Origin: an uncultured Oscillospiraceae bacterium
Lineage (GTDB): Bacteria > Bacillota > Clostridia > Oscillospirales > Ruminococcaceae
NCBI GenBank assembly: GCA_910584715.1
Contig: CAJUAN010000058.1
Location: forward strand, 1 to 6,802
Length of the DNA: 6,802 nt
Reading direction: 5' to 3'
Below are positions 5,905-6,802 of the stretch, piece after piece. Under the pieces are notes generated by a model. It saw nothing but the letters and a program-made list of their open reading frames with translations, searched no databases and was not told where the DNA came from. Each line of letters starts with the position of its first letter. Position 1 is the first letter of the stretch. The position numbers were made by a program, and so were the translations under genes.

Positions 5905-6722
5905 TGCGTATCATCTGCGATCCCGAAAAGGATATCGTCAGTCATGGCCCGGTACTTTTCTTTATATTCCGCATAATAAGGATTGTTAAGCAAAAGACTG
6001 AACGGTGATGAAACTCCTGTTTCCTCTATTTTGTCAAGCCATTCGCTTTTGGATATTCTTCCATCGTATCCACATTCAATACTTGTTTCCAAATTACATA
6101 CCATATAAAAAGCTTCCTCGTGTCCAAGCTTATTTGATAAAACACCGGAGGAAAACAGTTCGCCGACAAGATTAAGCTGATCGATAAATCCGGTTTTCTC
6201 GGCGTACTTTTCCTTAATTGCCGCTTCAATTTCATCATAGCTCATATTTGAATACCCTTTTGCCTCAAATACAATACTGCGCGGAGTACAGCCTATGGTA
6301 TAGCCTAAATTATTATGAATATCTTCCTGGAACTGCTGACGTATCATAATGTGATCTTCACTGGGCTGGACAGCCGCTGTCATATAAAAATCATCAAAAG
6401 AATCAGCATATTTCTTTTCAATATCGGCATATATCTCGGCTTTCGACATTTCCGAATAATCTGCGTTTTTTATCGCTTCCGAAATACTGTCAAGCTTTGC
6501 CTGTGTGAAAGGTACGCTTGAAACAGTTACTTTTTCGCGGATGCGATTCGCAGATGAAATGCTGTTAAAAGTGTCCCGCGCGGACTCTGACTGCTTTAAT
6601 ACTTTTCCAAAGTTATTCTGTTTGCCGTCTCTTGCGGAAACGGAATCAGCCATTTTCGCGCATGAGGATTTGGAGCGCGTAGTCCTGATCGGTGCGCGGT
6701 TTGATGTTCCGTTGATGTTCAT
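5901..6722 (-). CDS. Unknown protein with internal repeat
   Basis: I do not recognise this 273-residue protein. It has no signal peptide or membrane segment and looks soluble. Residues 1-60 are rich in Ser, Asn, Arg and Lys and likely disordered. Two segments repeat: 89-106 and 157-174 are identical at 11 of 18 positions (pattern YSxMSxxEIxAxIxxKYA), and 250-264 (YAEYKEKY...DD) may be a third, weaker copy. Residues 216-227 (ECGYDGRISKSE) look like a degenerate EF-hand loop with D, G, I and E in place. The start chosen is the ATG at 6720-6722, because GGAGGGG precedes it (6728-6734); the upstream in-frame ATG at 6765-6767 has no such site. The coding region is AT-richer than the hydrogenase genes (21 of 60 G+C in 6061-6120 against 36 of 60 in 3301-3360), which may reflect low expression or later acquisition. 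No convincing promoter is visible in the 80 bases upstream. Confidence 0.8.
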   Translation of the reverse strand: MNINGTSNRAPIRTTRSKSSCAKMADSVSARDGKQNNFGKVLKQSESARDTFNSISSANRIREKVTVSSVPFTQAKLDSISEAIKNADYSEMSKAEIYADIEKKYADSFDDFYMTAAVQPSEDHIMIRQQFQEDIHNNLGYTIGCTPRSIVFEAKGYSNMSYDEIEAAIKEKYAEKTGFIDQLNLVGELFSSGVLSNKLGHEEAFYMVCNLETSIECGYDGRISKSEWLDKIEETGVSSPFSLLLNNPYYAEYKEKYRAMTDDILFGIADDTQ

Positions 6723-6727
6723 AAAGA

Positions 6728-6734
6728 CCCCTCC
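6728..6734 (-). promoter_or_regulatory. Ribosome binding site fixing the start of the unknown gene
   Basis: On the minus strand GGAGGGG lies 5 bases before the ATG at 6720-6722 (7 bases counting from the GGAGG core). It rules in favour of this start over the ATG at 6765-6767, which would add 15 residues. Confidence 0.75.
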
Positions 6735-6802
6735 GTTTTTTAACCATATAGCCTTGAACAAAACCACACAAACGCAATAAACAAGCGGATTTGCAAGACA
6801 TA

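Overview
The window looks like chromosomal DNA of an anaerobic, fermentative Clostridia-type bacterium. A Ruminococcus-like rumen or gut organism is the best guess. The reasons are a trimeric [FeFe] hydrogenase operon, strong AGGAGG-type ribosome binding sites, TGnTATAAT promoters and moderately GC-rich codons in the hydrogenase genes. The genus is inferred from protein character, not proven.

Layout. Bases 1-298 are non-coding: a near-perfect palindrome at 13-52 whose right arm resembles an IS3-family (IS150-group) end, then AT-rich DNA ending in a promoter with an extended -10 at 217-225. Bases 299-4555 hold three codirectional genes, hydC, hydB and hydA, encoding the subunits of an NAD- and ferredoxin-linked [FeFe] hydrogenase of the HydABC type. 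A hairpin at 4598-4631 follows. A second extended -10 promoter at 4755-4763 precedes azlC and azlD (4813-5849), a two-gene branched-chain amino acid exporter whose genes overlap by 4 bases. A bidirectional terminator at 5857-5904 separates azlD from a convergent, AT-richer gene of unknown function on the minus strand (5901-6722). The last 80 bases are its upstream region.

How the genes work together. HydC (NuoE-like) and HydB (NuoF-like, with FMN, NADH site and ferredoxin tail) exchange electrons with NAD(H). HydA carries the H-cluster and an iron-sulfur wire. In characterised relatives the complex couples NADH and reduced ferredoxin oxidation to H2 production, or the reverse. AzlCD is a separate transcription unit with no visible functional tie to the hydrogenase.

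No clearly new system is visible; the main operon is a known type. The points most worth a second look are Ser at an H-cluster ligand position in HydA, an operator-like dyad over the hyd promoter, the IS-end palindrome at the left edge, and an internally repeated orphan protein at the right edge.
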